A DNA stretch of 64,000 nucleotides, from positions 1,922,001 to 1,986,000 of the forward strand of contig NZ_CP051684.1 of NCBI RefSeq assembly GCF_012849375.1, in the 5' to 3' direction. Made by a program: the position numbers and the translations under genes. The notes beneath the pieces were generated by a model, which saw only the letters and a list, made by a program, of their open reading frames with translations, was not told where the DNA came from and did not search any database. Positions 52,157-60,868 of the stretch are shown piece by piece. This DNA is from Duganella dendranthematis. GTDB lineage: Bacteria; Pseudomonadota; Gammaproteobacteria; Burkholderiales; Burkholderiaceae_D. Position 1 is the stretch's first letter; each line of letters starts with the position of its first letter.

Positions 52157-53725
52157 ATGACCGCATCACGGCGCACCGCGCTCAAGACTTTGCTGGCCGG
52201 CGCCGCCGTGGCACCACAACTGGCCACCGCCGCTGCCGAGCCGACCTGGGGACGCGGCGTCGAAGGCCAGCGCAAGGCTGATCTGGGCAACGGTACCTTC
52301 CTCAACCCGATCCTCGCCGGCGACCACCCCGATCCCACCATCCTCAAGGACGGCGACGATTACTACATGACGTTTTCTTCCTTCCTGGCCTACCCCGGCG
52401 TCATCATCTGGCACTCGCAGGATCTGGTGAACTGGCAGCCCATCGGCCCGGCGTTGACCCAACCGCTCGGCAGCATCTGGGCCATGGACCTGGTCAAGCA
52501 CAACGGCCGCTACTTCATCTACATCCCGGCCGGCAGCAGCATCTACGTGATCTGGGCCGACAACATCAAAGGCCCGTGGAGCGATCCGATCGACCTGAAA
52601 ATCGAAGGGGCCATCGATCCAGGCCACGCCGTCGGCGAAGACGGCAAGCGCTACCTGTTCGTCAATGGCGTGCGCCGCATCGGCCTCACCGACGACGGCC
52701 TGGCCACCATCGGCAAGCTGGAAAAAGTCTACGAACCCTGGCGCTACCAGCAAGACTGGGTAGTGGAAATGTTCGCGCCCGAAGGCCCGAAACTGCTCCG
52801 GCGCGGCGAATGGTTCTACCTCGTGATGGCGGTCGGCGGCACCTCCGGCCCACCGACCAGCCACATGGTGATCGCCGCCCGCTCCCGCTCCATCCACGGC
52901 CCGTGGGAAAACCACCCGAGCAACCCGCTGGTACGCACCAGAAGCGCCGAAGAGAAATGGTGGTCGCGCGGCCATGCGTCATTGGTAGAAGGCCCGGCCG
53001 GCGACTGGTGGTTGGTCTACCATGGCTACGAAAATGGCTACCGCACCCTGGGCCGCCAATGCCTGCTCGAACCGATTGAATGGACCAGGGACGGCTGGTT
53101 CAAAGCCAAAGGCGGCGACCTGTCCAAGCCACTGCCAACGCCGAAGAAAGGCAAGGCGGTCCCGCACAACTTCGCCAAGTCCGACGATTTCCAGACCACG
53201 CGCTTCGGCGTGCAGTGGAGCTTCTTCAATCCGGGGCCGGATGAAATGAAACGCGTGCAGCACACCCCTGGCACGCTGGCCATCCAGGGCAAAGGCACAT
53301 CGCCGGTCGACGCGTCGCCGCTGACCTTTATCGCCGGCGACCGCGCCTACGAAGCCACCATCACCATGGAGATCGGCGCCGATGCGGAAGGGGGACTGCT
53401 ACTGCACTACAGCGAACGCGCCTACGTCGGCATCGGTTTCACGCCGACGCAGATGAAAACCTTCGCCCACTCGCAGGAGCAAAGCTGGATGCGCGAGAAA
53501 ATGGACGTCTCCACCGTCCATATCCGCATGAGGAACGACCGCCACATCGTTACCTTCCACTACTCGCTGGACGGCAAGCAGTGGGTGCAGCATCCGTGGC
53601 AGATGGAAGTCTCCGGCTTGCACCACAACGTATTCGGCGGCTTCGCCAGCCTTCAACCGGGCATCTACAGCGCCGGCACAGGCGTGGTGAAGCTGCGCGA
53701 CTTCAAGTACCGCGCGCTGGCTTAG
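52157..53725 (+). CDS. Glycoside hydrolase family 43 protein with Tat signal
   Basis: The 522-aa protein starts with a twin-arginine signal (TASRRTALKTLLAGAAVA) and carries a five-bladed GH43 propeller. The catalytic base is in FLNPILAGDHPDPTILKDGD (about residue 55), and the remaining acidic residues lie in AMDLVKHNGRYFIYIPAG and VVEMFAPEGPKLL. A C-terminal beta-sandwich (from about residue 345, FQTTRFGVQWSFFNPGPDEM) is common in GH43 xylosidases and arabinosidases. It probably releases xylose or arabinose from plant polymers outside the cytoplasm. It shares four bases with the converging peptidase gene. Confidence 0.88.
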   Translation: MTASRRTALKTLLAGAAVAPQLATAAAEPTWGRGVEGQRKADLGNGTFLNPILAGDHPDPTILKDGDDYYMTFSSFLAYPGVIIWHSQDLVNWQPIGPALTQPLGSIWAMDLVKHNGRYFIYIPAGSSIYVIWADNIKGPWSDPIDLKIEGAIDPGHAVGEDGKRYLFVNGVRRIGLTDDGLATIGKLEKVYEPWRYQQDWVVEMFAPEGPKLLRRGEWFYLVMAVGGTSGPPTSHMVIAARSRSIHGPWENHPSNPLVRTRSAEEKWWSRGHASLVEGPAGDWWLVYHGYENGYRTLGRQCLLEPIEWTRDGWFKAKGGDLSKPLPTPKKGKAVPHNFAKSDDFQTTRFGVQWSFFNPGPDEMKRVQHTPGTLAIQGKGTSPVDASPLTFIAGDRAYEATITMEIGADAEGGLLLHYSERAYVGIGFTPTQMKTFAHSQEQSWMREKMDVSTVHIRMRNDRHIVTFHYSLDGKQWVQHPWQMEVSGLHHNVFGGFASLQPGIYSAGTGVVKLRDFKYRALA

Positions 53726-55152
53726 TTCTGCTCCGCGTAGACCTTCACCAGTTCGTGCAGGAATACGCGGCCTTCCATCAGTGATTGCACGCCGATGTAC
53801 TCATTCAGGCCGTGGATGTTACCCAGGTCCGGCGTTAGGAAAATGCCGCTAATGCCGTAGGTGGGAATGCCTGCGGCGTTGAGGAACTGGCCATCGGTGG
53901 CGCCGGACTGCAGGATCGGCATCACCGGCACACCAGGCCACAGCTTCGCGGTCATCTTCTCCACCGGCTCCATGATGGCGCGCGTCAGCGCCGGCGGCGG
54001 CGAGTTCTCGCCACGGATCTCCAGCGTCTCCACCTTCACTGCCGGATCGTCGATGGCCTTCACCAGCGCCTGGCGCACCGTCTCCTGCGTCACGCCGGGG
54101 AAGATGCGGCAGTTGATGTTGGCGCGTGCGCGTTGCGGCAGCGCGTTGGTGGCGTGACCTGCGTCCAACATGGTGGCCACGCAGGTGGTATGCAGCATCG
54201 CGCCCCAGCTTGGGCTAGCGTTGGACACCGTGGACACGGCTTTTTCATCGCTGGGATTTTTCGCCACCGTCAGCATCGCATCGGCCACTTCTTTATGACC
54301 AGCGGCCAGCTCGATCTTCGCCATCGCATTCAGATAGCCCTTACTGCCGTCGGTCAGCTGGATCGGGAATTCATAGCCCTGGATTTTCTCCAGCGCGCCG
54401 GCCAGATGATAGATGGCGTTGTCCTTGACCGGACGCGAACTGTGGCCGCCGCGGTTGATCACTTCCAGCCGATAGTTCTGCGCCACCTTCTCGCCCGCCT
54501 GCACCGTCATCGACACGCGCTTGCCGGCCGCATTCAGTTCGCCGCCCGCACCTTCGTTCAGCGCGTAGGCCGCGTCGATCAGCTCACGGCGATTCTTGGT
54601 CAGCCACTCGGCGCCGTTGAAAGCGCCGGCTGTCTCTTCGCCGCAGGTCAGCGCCATCTTCAGCGTGTGGCGTGGCTTGTACCCTTCCTGCTTGAAGCGT
54701 ACCAGCGAATCGGCCCAGATGGCCGCCTGCGCCTTGTCGTCCAGCGCGCCGCGCGCGTAGAACTTGCCGTCTTCTTCCACCAGCGTGAACGGATCGCGTA
54801 CCCAGTCTTCGCGCTTGGCTTCCACCACGTCGATGTGCGCCAGCAGCAGGATCGCTTTCGCTTTCGGATCGCGGCCCGGCAGAATCGCCACCAGACCGCC
54901 CTCCTTCGGATGTGCAGGATCGGCATACAGATGCAGATCCGCATCCGGGAAACCCGCCGTCTTCAACCGTGCTGCGATGCGCTCGGCGGCCAGCGTGCAG
55001 CTACCGGCAGACAACGTAGTATTGGTCTCGACCAGCTCCTTGTACAGGGCGCGGAACTGCGGTTCCGTCGGATCGGCGGCTTGAACAGCATAAGCACTTT
55101 GCACGCACGCCAGCATTGCAGATACAGCACCCAGCACAAAACGAGACTTCAT
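53722..55152 (-). CDS. Secreted M20-family metallopeptidase
   Basis: The 476-aa protein has a signal peptide (FVLGAVSAMLACVQSAYAVQA) and the M20 zinc-peptidase layout. Residues ILLLAHIDVVEAKREDW and FYARGALDDKAQ supply the first metal ligands and the bridging aspartate; LTCGEETAGAFNGAEW supplies the catalytic Glu pair. The lid domain starts near VINRGGHSSRPVKDNA, and the last metal His is in FLTPDLGNIHGLNEYIG. It resembles periplasmic Xaa-dipeptidases. It lies 11 nt after the ABC exporter gene on the same strand and is probably co-transcribed. Confidence 0.9.
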   Translation of the reverse strand: MKSRFVLGAVSAMLACVQSAYAVQAADPTEPQFRALYKELVETNTTLSAGSCTLAAERIAARLKTAGFPDADLHLYADPAHPKEGGLVAILPGRDPKAKAILLLAHIDVVEAKREDWVRDPFTLVEEDGKFYARGALDDKAQAAIWADSLVRFKQEGYKPRHTLKMALTCGEETAGAFNGAEWLTKNRRELIDAAYALNEGAGGELNAAGKRVSMTVQAGEKVAQNYRLEVINRGGHSSRPVKDNAIYHLAGALEKIQGYEFPIQLTDGSKGYLNAMAKIELAAGHKEVADAMLTVAKNPSDEKAVSTVSNASPSWGAMLHTTCVATMLDAGHATNALPQRARANINCRIFPGVTQETVRQALVKAIDDPAVKVETLEIRGENSPPPALTRAIMEPVEKMTAKLWPGVPVMPILQSGATDGQFLNAAGIPTYGISGIFLTPDLGNIHGLNEYIGVQSLMEGRVFLHELVKVYAEQN

Positions 55153-55163
55153 CGATTAGCTCC

Positions 55164-56990
55164 TTAGTTTAAAACTTCTTCCTCATCCGCCTTGGCCTGC
55201 TGGCGTTCCCACATTTGAGTATATAGCCCGTTTGCCGCCAGCAGTGATTGATGCGTGCCGCGTTCGACGATGCGGCCATGATCCAGCACGATGATCTGCT
55301 GCGCATCGGCCACGGTGGACAGGCGGTGCGCGATCACCATGGTGGTGCGGGTACGCGAGATTTCCTTCAACTGCGCCTGGATCGCCTGCTCCGCCTTGGA
55401 GTCCAGCGCCGACGTGGCTTCGTCGAAGATCAGTACAGCGGGATTTTTCAGCAGCGTGCGCGCAATCGCCACGCGCTGCTTCTCGCCGCCTGACAGTTTC
55501 AGGCCGCGCTCACCGACCATGGTCTTGTAACCGTCCGGCAGGCTGTCAATGAAATCGTGGATCGACGCAGCGCGCGCAACGGCGACAATTTCGTCATGCG
55601 TGGCGCCCGGCTTGCCGTAAGCGATGTTGTATTCGATGGTGTCGTTGAACAGCACCGTATCCTGCGGCACGATGCCGATCGCATGGCGCACCGAGTCCTG
55701 CGTCAGCGCGCGCAAGTCCTGACCGTCGATGGTGATGCCGCCGGCGTTGACTTCGTAAAAGCGGAACAGCAGGCGCGATAAGGTCGACTTGCCGGAACCG
55801 CTGTGCCCTACCACCGCCGTGGTGGTGCCCGGCGCGATGGTGAAGTCCACGTCGAACAGGATCTGCCGGTTAGGATCGTAGCTGAAATCCACATGCTTGA
55901 AGCGCACCTCGGCGCCATGCGTGAGCAGCGGCTTGGCGTCGGCCGCATCGGCGATCTCGCGGTTCTGGTCCAGAAGCGAGAACAGCTTCTCCATGTCGGC
56001 CAGGCTTTGCTTGATCTCGCGGTAAATCACACCGAGGAAGTTCAACGGAATATACAGCTGGATCATGAAGGAATTGACCAGCACCAGATCGCCCAGCGTC
56101 ATCTTGCCGTCGATGACGCCGACCGTGGCGCGCCACAGGATCAGCGTGACGGCGACCGCGATAATCATCGACTGGCCGGTGTTCAGCAGCGACAGCGACG
56201 TCTGCGATTTGACGGCCGCGCTTTCGTAGCTCTGCAAGCCTTCGTCGTAGCGCCGCGCCTCGTATTCCTCGTTGCCGAAGTACTTCACCGTTTCGTAGTT
56301 GATCAGCGAATCAATGGCCTTGGTGTTGGCCTTCGAGTCCATCTCGTTCATGGTGCGGCGGAAGTGCGTGCGCCAGTTGGTGATCAGGATGGTGAAGGTG
56401 ATGTACGACACCAGCGCCACAAAGGTGATCACCGAGAACCAGATGTCGTAATGCGTGACCAGGTAGCCCAGCACCAGTGTGATTTCCACTAGCGTCGGCA
56501 GGATGTTAAACAGCGTGTACGAAATCAGCGAACCGACCGCGCGCGTGCCGCGTTCGATATCGCGCGTCATGCCGCCGGTCTGGCGGTTCAGGTGGAAGCG
56601 CAGTGACAGGGCGTGCAGATGGCGGAATACTTGCAGCGCAATGGTGCGCACCGCGCGCTGCGTGACGCGCGCGAAAAGAAACTCGCGTAGCTCGGTGAAC
56701 ACGGTGGTCGACACGCGCAGGATGCCGTACACCACCAGCGCACCGAGCGGCAGCACCAGCAAGGCTTGGGGATGGGAAGGTGAGATGGTCAGCGAATCGA
56801 TCAGCTTCTTCATCACCACCGGCACGCCGACGTTGGCCAGCTTGGCGCCGACCAGGCAACCCAGCGCCAGCGCCACGCGCCATTTGTAGACCCATAAATA
56901 CGGCAGCAGGGTTCTCAGGGTGGAAAAATCGCTGCGGGAAGAAGCGGACTTGCTGGCGGTGGCTGGCGGGGATTCGGAGTAACGGCGCAT
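55164..56990 (-). CDS. Atm1-type ABC exporter, fused permease and ATPase
   Basis: The protein (608 aa from the ATG at 56990) has six membrane helices followed by an ATPase with GHSGSGKST, LSGGEKQRVAIARTLL and VLIFDEATSALDS. The membrane part carries the Atm1 hallmarks: FHLNRQTGGMTRDIERGTRA and DSLINYETVKYFGNEEYEARRYD. This group exports glutathione-bound sulfur or metal compounds related to iron-sulfur cluster supply or metal tolerance. In-frame starts exist upstream at 57005 (ATG) and 57017 (TTG); none has a clear ribosome site. Confidence 0.9.
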   Translation of the reverse strand: MRRYSESPPATASKSASSRSDFSTLRTLLPYLWVYKWRVALALGCLVGAKLANVGVPVVMKKLIDSLTISPSHPQALLVLPLGALVVYGILRVSTTVFTELREFLFARVTQRAVRTIALQVFRHLHALSLRFHLNRQTGGMTRDIERGTRAVGSLISYTLFNILPTLVEITLVLGYLVTHYDIWFSVITFVALVSYITFTILITNWRTHFRRTMNEMDSKANTKAIDSLINYETVKYFGNEEYEARRYDEGLQSYESAAVKSQTSLSLLNTGQSMIIAVAVTLILWRATVGVIDGKMTLGDLVLVNSFMIQLYIPLNFLGVIYREIKQSLADMEKLFSLLDQNREIADAADAKPLLTHGAEVRFKHVDFSYDPNRQILFDVDFTIAPGTTTAVVGHSGSGKSTLSRLLFRFYEVNAGGITIDGQDLRALTQDSVRHAIGIVPQDTVLFNDTIEYNIAYGKPGATHDEIVAVARAASIHDFIDSLPDGYKTMVGERGLKLSGGEKQRVAIARTLLKNPAVLIFDEATSALDSKAEQAIQAQLKEISRTRTTMVIAHRLSTVADAQQIIVLDHGRIVERGTHQSLLAANGLYTQMWERQQAKADEEEVLN

Positions 56991-57052
56991 GGCGGATAAT
57001 GGCATTTTATGGTTCAATTCCCGTTCATTGTAGCCCCTGAAGAGATTTTAAG

Positions 57053-57502
57053 ATGACCACGCCCCAAACACCCGCCCCGATCGCCGTCACCACCATCAAC
57101 CGCGGCCTGCCCGCCGGGAAGATGCCGGAACTGCGCATGATGCCGTCGCCGTCCGACGCCAACGTCTACGGCGATGTGTTTGGCGGCTGGATCATGGCGC
57201 AGGTGGACATCGCCGGCTCGCTGCCGGCCACCCGCCGCGCCAATGGCCGCGTGGCGACTATTGCGGTGAATTCGTTCGTGTTCAAGAACCCGGTGTTCGT
57301 AGGGGATCTGCTGTCGTTCTATGCTGATATTGTCAAGGTTGGCAATACGTCCATTACCGTGCAGGTGGAAGTGTATGCGGAACGCAACCGCCTGCAGGCC
57401 GACACGGTGAAAGTCACCGAAGCCACGCTGACCTACGTGGCGACCGACTCGGACCGCAAGCCGCGCAAGGTGCCGCCGATTGAAACGCTGATTCACCCAT
57501 AA
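57053..57502 (+). CDS. Acyl-CoA thioesterase (YciA-like hotdog fold)
   Basis: The 149-aa protein is a single-hotdog thioesterase. It has LRMMPSPSDANVYGDVFGGWIMAQVDIAG (parts: PSDANVYGDVFGGWI), containing the catalytic aspartate and GG helix start, then ATIAVNSFVFKNPVFVGDLL and VEVYAERNR. It hydrolyses acyl-CoA esters, by family mostly short to medium chains. It is divergent from the Atm1-type exporter and lies 13 nt before the PhoD-like gene. Confidence 0.9.
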   Translation: MTTPQTPAPIAVTTINRGLPAGKMPELRMMPSPSDANVYGDVFGGWIMAQVDIAGSLPATRRANGRVATIAVNSFVFKNPVFVGDLLSFYADIVKVGNTSITVQVEVYAERNRLQADTVKVTEATLTYVATDSDRKPRKVPPIETLIHP

Positions 57503-57515
57503 GCATAAGCGGCGC

Positions 57516-59099
57516 ATGGATCACCAACGCCGCATCTTCCTTGGCGCCCTGGCGGCGCTTGGCACCGCACAACCCGCACAGCCAGAGGGGGTCAGACCCC
57601 GCACGGGGTCTGACCCCGGCTTGCGGTTTGCGGGGTATCCATTCTCGCTGGGCGTGGCTTCGGGTTCGCCGTTGACCAACGCCGTCATCATCTGGACCCG
57701 CATCCTGCATGACCCACTCAACGCCGCCGCCATGCCGGCGCTGGCCTTCAGCGTGCGCTGGGAGATGGCGGAGGACGAACACTTCCGCCGCATCGTCGCC
57801 AAGGGCACAGCCAGCGCGCCGCCCGAGCTGGCACACAGCGTCCACGTCGACGTCACCGGCCTGCAACCGGACCGCTGGTACTGGTACCGCTTCATGCTGG
57901 GCGACGCCGTCAGTCCGACCGGACGCACCCGCACCGCACCGGCCGCCGGCGCCATGCCGTCCACGCTAAAACTGGCGGTGGCCTCCTGCCAGCACTGGGA
58001 ATTCGGCACCTACGCCGCCCATCGCCACATCGCCGCCGCAGCGCCCGACCTGGTGGCCTTCCTGGGCGATTACATCTACGAGTGGGGGCCATACCAGCGC
58101 CAGCACCCAAAAGCCGCCGTACGGGTCTCGGAAAGCTTCACGCTGGCCGACTACCGCGCCCGCTACGCCCAGTACAAATCGGATCCCGACCTGCAGGCTG
58201 CACACCACGCCGCGCCATGGATCGTCACCTGGGACGATCACGAAGTCGCCAACGATTACGGCAACGATCGCGACGAACGCCTCGACCCGCGCTTCATCGA
58301 CCGCCGTGCCGCCGCGTATCAAGCCTTCTACGAACACATGCCGCTGCGCGTTGCGCCGAAAGACTTCGCCAACCTGCGCATGTACCAGCGCTACGACTGG
58401 GGCAAGCTGGCGCGCTTCCACGTACTGGACGACCGCCAGTACCGCGCCTACCATGCCTGTCCGCCCAAGGGGCGCGGCGGTTCCAGCTCGGTGCTGCTGC
58501 GCGACTGCCCGGCGTTGCTGGACCGCAGCCGCAGCATGCTGGGCAAGGAACAGGAACAATGGCTGGCGCAGGGACTCGCGTCCTCGCCGGCGCGCTGGAA
58601 CATCCTGGCCCAGCAAACGCTGATGGCGCAAAACAGCCAGCTGCCGATTATCAAGGAAGGCGACGGCCGCTTCTGGACCGATGGCTGGGACGGCTATCCG
58701 GTGGCGCGCCAGCGCCTGATGGACACGCTGCACACCAACCGCGCCAGCAATCCGCTGGTGCTGTCGGGCGACGTGCACAGCTTCTTCGCCAGCGAGCTGG
58801 CGCGCAATCCCTCCCGGCCGCGCAGTGCCGGCAATCCGCTGGTGGCGACGGAATTCTGCGGCACCTCGATCACCTCGCCGTCACGTTCGCAAGCGCGCAC
58901 CGACGACTTCGTACGAATGAATCCGGCGATCAAATACGGCCGCAGCGACAAGCGCGGCTACATGCTGCTGACCGTCACGCCGGCCGACACCAGCGCCCAC
59001 TTCCTGGCGCTGGACGACGTACACAACAGCGCCACCCCGATCGCCCGCGCCGCCGGCTTCGTGGTCCGCAACGGCCAACCCGGCCTGCACACAACCTGA
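57516..59099 (+). CDS. phoD: PhoD-like alkaline phosphatase
   Basis: The 527-aa protein has the PhoD metal-site motifs in order: LAVASCQHWEFG (about residue 154), FLGDYIYEWG, VTWDDHEVANDYGN, HVLDDRQYRAY and VLSGDVHSFFASEL. PhoD enzymes are secreted phosphomono- and diesterases using iron and calcium. The N-terminus MDHQRRIFLGALAALGTAQP looks like a Tat signal. Just after it, residues 25-34 (GVRPRTGSDP) are encoded by a 30-base perfect palindrome that is not part of the family. It follows the thioesterase gene by 13 nt. Confidence 0.9.
   Translation: MDHQRRIFLGALAALGTAQPAQPEGVRPRTGSDPGLRFAGYPFSLGVASGSPLTNAVIIWTRILHDPLNAAAMPALAFSVRWEMAEDEHFRRIVAKGTASAPPELAHSVHVDVTGLQPDRWYWYRFMLGDAVSPTGRTRTAPAAGAMPSTLKLAVASCQHWEFGTYAAHRHIAAAAPDLVAFLGDYIYEWGPYQRQHPKAAVRVSESFTLADYRARYAQYKSDPDLQAAHHAAPWIVTWDDHEVANDYGNDRDERLDPRFIDRRAAAYQAFYEHMPLRVAPKDFANLRMYQRYDWGKLARFHVLDDRQYRAYHACPPKGRGGSSSVLLRDCPALLDRSRSMLGKEQEQWLAQGLASSPARWNILAQQTLMAQNSQLPIIKEGDGRFWTDGWDGYPVARQRLMDTLHTNRASNPLVLSGDVHSFFASELARNPSRPRSAGNPLVATEFCGTSITSPSRSQARTDDFVRMNPAIKYGRSDKRGYMLLTVTPADTSAHFLALDDVHNSATPIARAAGFVVRNGQPGLHTT
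57588..57617. repeat. Palindromic element inserted in-frame in the phosphatase gene
   Basis: GGGGTCAGACCCC, a GCAC loop and GGGGTCTGACCCC form a perfect 13-base inverted repeat of exactly 30 bases (ten codons) between the signal peptide and mature domain. The sequence is not part of the protein family and looks like a small mobile palindrome tolerated because it keeps the frame. Confidence 0.8.
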
Positions 59100-59101
59100 C
59101 C

Positions 59102-59181
59102 GTCGTCCCGGCGAAAGCCGGGACCCATGCTGAGCTAATACTGGAAACGTTCTATGGATCCCGGCCTGCGCCGGGATGACG
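59102..59181. repeat. REP-like palindromic repeat downstream of the phosphatase gene
   Basis: Two hairpins (GTCCCGGCgaaaGCCGGGAC and ATCCCGGCctgcGCCGGGAT) are arranged as a larger inverted repeat between the converging phosphatase and fadD genes. Length (80 bases), layout and inner sequence (CCATGCTGAG...TTCTATGGAT) match the repeat at 21085-21163, with stem bases changed in a compensating way. It probably also serves as a terminator or 3'-end protector. Confidence 0.85.
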
Positions 59182-59186
59182 GGGGA

Positions 59187-60866
59187 TCAGGCGGCGGTCT
59201 TTTCGGTTTTCTCATCCCGCAGCTGGCGGCGCAGGATTTTGCCGACATTGGTCTTCGGCAGCTCATCGCGGAACTCGATGTACTTCGGTTTCTTGTACGC
59301 GGTCAGCTCGTGCTTGCAATAGTCGAGGATCTGCTCGGCCGTCAGGTTCGGATCCTTGCGCACCACGAACAGCTTCACAGCCTCGCCCGAATTTTTGTCC
59401 GGCACGCCGATGCACGCCACTTCCAGCACGCCCGGATGCGAGGCCACCACCTCTTCCACCTCGTTCGGATAGACGTTGAAGCCAGACACGATGATCATGT
59501 CCTTCTTGCGGTCGACGATCTTGGTGTAGCCCTTTTCATCCATGATGCCGACGTCGCCGGTCTTGAAGAAGCCATCGGCCGTCATCGACTTGGCGGTTTC
59601 GTCCGGGCGGTTCCAGTAGCCGGCCATGACCTGCGGACCGCGAATCGCGATCTCGCCGGTCGAGCCCAGCGGCAGCGGATTGCCGTCGTCGTCGAGGATC
59701 GCCACTTCGGTCGATGGAATCGGCAGGCCGATGGTGCCGGTGAATTCCTTGATGTCGATGCGGTTGGCCGTGGCCACCGGCGAGGTCTCGGACAAGCCAT
59801 AACCTTCGATGATCGGCGTGCCGGTCACCTTCAGCCAGCGTTCGGCCACGCCCTTCTGCACCGCCATGCCGCCGCCGTTGCACAGCTTGTAGGACGAGAA
59901 GTCCAGCTTGGCGAAATCGGCATTGTTGAGCAGCGCGTTGTACAGCGTGTTCACCGCCGGCAGCACGGTGACCTTGTACTTGGCCAGTTCCTTGATAAAG
60001 CCCGGAATGTCGCGCGGATTCGGAATCAGCAGGCTCAAGCCGCCGGTGCGGATGCTCATGAAGGCGCTGACCGTCAGCGAGTAGATGTGGTACAGCGGCA
60101 GCGCAGCCACAAACACCATCGGCTCGCCGCCGGCCTTCATCTGCAGCCAGGCTTCATTCTGCAACACGTTGGCGATGATATTCCGGTGCAGCAGGATCGC
60201 GCCTTTCGACACGCCCGTGGTGCCGCCGGTGTATTGCAGGAAAGCGATGTCGTCATGGCCCTGCTTGGCCGGCGTCAGCGTCTTGCCCGAACCTTCCGAC
60301 AGCACCTGCTTGAACGACACCGAACCAGGCAGCGAAAACGCCGGCACCATCTTCTTCACATTGCGCACCACGAAGTTGACGATGAAGCCTTTCAGCCCGC
60401 CCAGCAGGTCGCCCATGGTGGCCACCACCACATGCTTGACGGCGGTCTGCGCCACCACCTGCTGCACCGTGGTGGCAAAGTTTTCCAGCACGAAGATGGC
60501 TTCGGCGCCCGAGTCGGTCAGCTGGTGCTGCAACTCGCGCGGCGTGTACAGCGGGTTGACGTTGACCACGGTGTAGCCGGCGCGCAGGATGCCGGCCATG
60601 ATGACCGGATATTGCAGCACGTTCGGCAGCATGACGGCCACGCGCGCGCCCGGTTGCAGTCCCTTGGCTTGCAGCCAGGCGCCGACTTTTTGCGACAGGT
60701 GATCCAGCTCGCCGTAGGTCAGGAATTTATCCATGCACACGAAAGCATTGCGATCCGCGTACTTACGGAAGGATTCCTCCATCAGGTGGGTCACCGAGCG
60801 GAACTGGGTGCTGTCGATCTCCGCCGGTACGCCTTCCGGGTACGACTTCAGCCAAATCTTATCCAT
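59187..60866 (-). CDS. fadD: Long-chain fatty acid-CoA ligase, second copy of a tandem pair
   Basis: The 559-aa enzyme activates fatty acids to acyl-CoA using ATP. It has the AMP-binding loop YTGGTTGVSKGA, the adenylate motif IEGYGLSETSPVA, GWLKTGDVGIMDEKGY-like sequence (here DGFFKTGDVGIMDEKGY), the lid hinge DRKKDMIIVSGFNVYPNEVE and the acyl-binding site of FadD. It starts two bases after the stop of its paralogue and is nearly colinear with it. Both enzymes begin MxKIWLKSYPxG. Confidence 0.93.
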   Translation of the reverse strand: MDKIWLKSYPEGVPAEIDSTQFRSVTHLMEESFRKYADRNAFVCMDKFLTYGELDHLSQKVGAWLQAKGLQPGARVAVMLPNVLQYPVIMAGILRAGYTVVNVNPLYTPRELQHQLTDSGAEAIFVLENFATTVQQVVAQTAVKHVVVATMGDLLGGLKGFIVNFVVRNVKKMVPAFSLPGSVSFKQVLSEGSGKTLTPAKQGHDDIAFLQYTGGTTGVSKGAILLHRNIIANVLQNEAWLQMKAGGEPMVFVAALPLYHIYSLTVSAFMSIRTGGLSLLIPNPRDIPGFIKELAKYKVTVLPAVNTLYNALLNNADFAKLDFSSYKLCNGGGMAVQKGVAERWLKVTGTPIIEGYGLSETSPVATANRIDIKEFTGTIGLPIPSTEVAILDDDGNPLPLGSTGEIAIRGPQVMAGYWNRPDETAKSMTADGFFKTGDVGIMDEKGYTKIVDRKKDMIIVSGFNVYPNEVEEVVASHPGVLEVACIGVPDKNSGEAVKLFVVRKDPNLTAEQILDYCKHELTAYKKPKYIEFRDELPKTNVGKILRRQLRDEKTEKTAA

Positions 60867-60868
60867 CT

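Noticed and set aside
57588..57617. Terminator at the start of the phosphatase gene
   Set aside because: The palindrome has no T-run and lies inside an intact reading frame, so an insertion element is the better reading.
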